From contig NZ_DAIQNN010000115.1 of NCBI RefSeq assembly GCF_036788415.1, positions 1 through 7,175 of the forward strand: a stretch of DNA of 7,175 bases, written 5' to 3'. The position numbers were made by a program, and so were the translations under genes. This DNA is from Rubrimonas sp036788415. Its GTDB lineage: Bacteria; Pseudomonadota; Alphaproteobacteria; Rhodobacterales; Rhodobacteraceae. Under the pieces are notes generated by a model. The model saw only the letters and a program-made list of their open reading frames with translations. It was not told the DNA's origin and did no database searches. This document shows positions 6,536 through 7,175 of the stretch, one piece after another; within the stretch, counting starts at the first letter, position 1; the number at the start of each line of letters is the position of its first letter.

Positions 6536-7175
6536 TCACGCGTAGAGCAGATGGTCGGTCGGAACGTCGAGCCCGATCGCATGGGTCGCCGCCGCCGCGC
6601 CGTCGCTCAGAAGCTTGGAGACGCTGTTGCCGGCGTTCGCGAACAGCCCCATCGTTCCCACCGCGTCGTCGAGCATGTCGAGCGCGTCGCGGCCCTGCCG
6701 GGCGGCGCCGGCATAGGAGGTCAGCGCGAAGTCGGCGAGCTCGACGTCGCCGAGGGCCGCCGCGTCGAAGGCCGCCGCGATGTCGAAGTGGAAGCTCTCG
6801 GAGCCGTTCACGAGCCGCAGCGTCTCGACCCGCCCCGCTGTCGTATCCATGCCGACCACCCGCACCGAGCCGATCTCGTCGCCGAAGAAGCTGTCCTCGA
6901 AGCCGATCACGAGGTCGCTCGCCTCGCGGGTCAGGGTGAAGTCGAAGGCGTCGATGTCGACGATCCCGTAGCGGCGGATCTCGATGACGTCGTCGCCGCC
7001 GCCCGTCGGCAGGATCTGGTCGAGGCCGGGGATCCTGTCGCCCAGCCAGTCGGCTGCGCCCTGCAGAGCCCCGAAGCCGCGCTCGTCGACGATCACCTCG
7101 CCCTCGTCGAACCACACGAGATAGGTGTCGTCGCCCGCGTCGCCGACGAGGCGCTCGCCGCCGGTCTCCGCCGCG
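6536..7175 (-). CDS. RTX/haemolysin-type calcium-binding secreted protein, C-terminal part (N-terminus beyond window)
   Basis: The visible 213 codons end at TGA (6538-6536) and continue open through the right edge. Numbering from the first whole codon in the window, GDAGDDTYLV (11-20) is a degenerate RTX nonapeptide of the kind that binds calcium on secretion, followed by GEVIVDERG. A second acidic patch, GGGDDVIEI, lies near 58-66. The segment around ASDLVIGFED, then VRVVGMDTT and ETLRLVNG, resembles the haemolysin-type calcium-binding-related module that closes many RTX proteins. The last 60 or so residues are rich in Ala, Asp and Leu, low in Cys and Lys, and end in LLYA, as expected of an uncleaved C-terminal type I secretion signal. 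The catalytic or adhesive part, if any, lies outside the window, so the protein's activity cannot be named. The assignment to the RTX superfamily is fairly sure. Confidence 0.75.
   Translation of the reverse strand, partial: AAETGGERLVGDAGDDTYLVWFDEGEVIVDERGFGALQGAADWLGDRIPGLDQILPTGGGDDVIEIRRYGIVDIDAFDFTLTREASDLVIGFEDSFFGDEIGSVRVVGMDTTAGRVETLRLVNGSESFHFDIAAAFDAAALGDVELADFALTSYAGAARQGRDALDMLDDAVGTMGLFANAGNSVSKLLSDGAAAATHAIGLDVPTDHLLYA

Noticed and set aside
6453..7115. Long N-terminal extension of the Crp-type regulator frame, or a fusion with the RTX region
   Set aside because: The extension is an Arg-rich shadow of the RTX-like gene in another frame, and it crosses the terminator-like hairpin. 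A normal-length Crp/Fnr protein starts at 6452.

Overview
The window is very GC-rich and densely coded. Its coding style and protein sequences suggest an alphaproteobacterium, probably of the Rhodobacterales: the AccA N-terminus and the beta-carbonic anhydrase look like that group. This placement rests on remembered family resemblance, not on a search. I see no rRNA, tRNA, CRISPR array, transposase or attachment site, and nothing that looks recently transferred.

Layout. On the minus strand at the left edge is the N-terminal two thirds of accA (acetyl-CoA carboxylase carboxyltransferase alpha subunit), starting at a GTG at 665. A 142-base divergent spacer separates it from a plus-strand beta-class carbonic anhydrase (808-1467). 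A tight three-gene plus-strand operon follows at 1542-5744: an ABC ATPase, a two-module FtsX-type permease with about ten membrane segments, and a Tat-exported AttH/CrtC-type lipocalin-fold protein. The genes overlap by 4 and 11 bases, so they are almost certainly co-translated parts of one envelope system. Six bases later and convergent with it is a Crp/Fnr-family regulator (5751-6452, minus). Upstream of the regulator on the same strand is the C-terminal end of an RTX/haemolysin-type calcium-binding secreted protein (6536 to beyond the right edge). A perfect 10-bp hairpin separates the two and probably terminates the RTX transcript.

How the genes may work together. Carbonic anhydrase supplies bicarbonate, the substrate of the biotin carboxylase half-reaction of acetyl-CoA carboxylase, so its divergent pairing with accA is metabolically sensible. 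The ABC/FtsX/AttH trio resembles the YbbAP and LolCDE class of mechanotransmitting ABC systems, which act on lipids or lipoproteins at the inner membrane. Here the periplasmic partner is a soluble calycin-type protein instead of a lipoprotein chaperone. Its substrate is unknown, and it is the most interesting unit in the window. The Crp-type protein keeps the cyclic-nucleotide-pocket signature and a recognition helix like that of E. coli CRP. Its targets cannot be told from this sequence.
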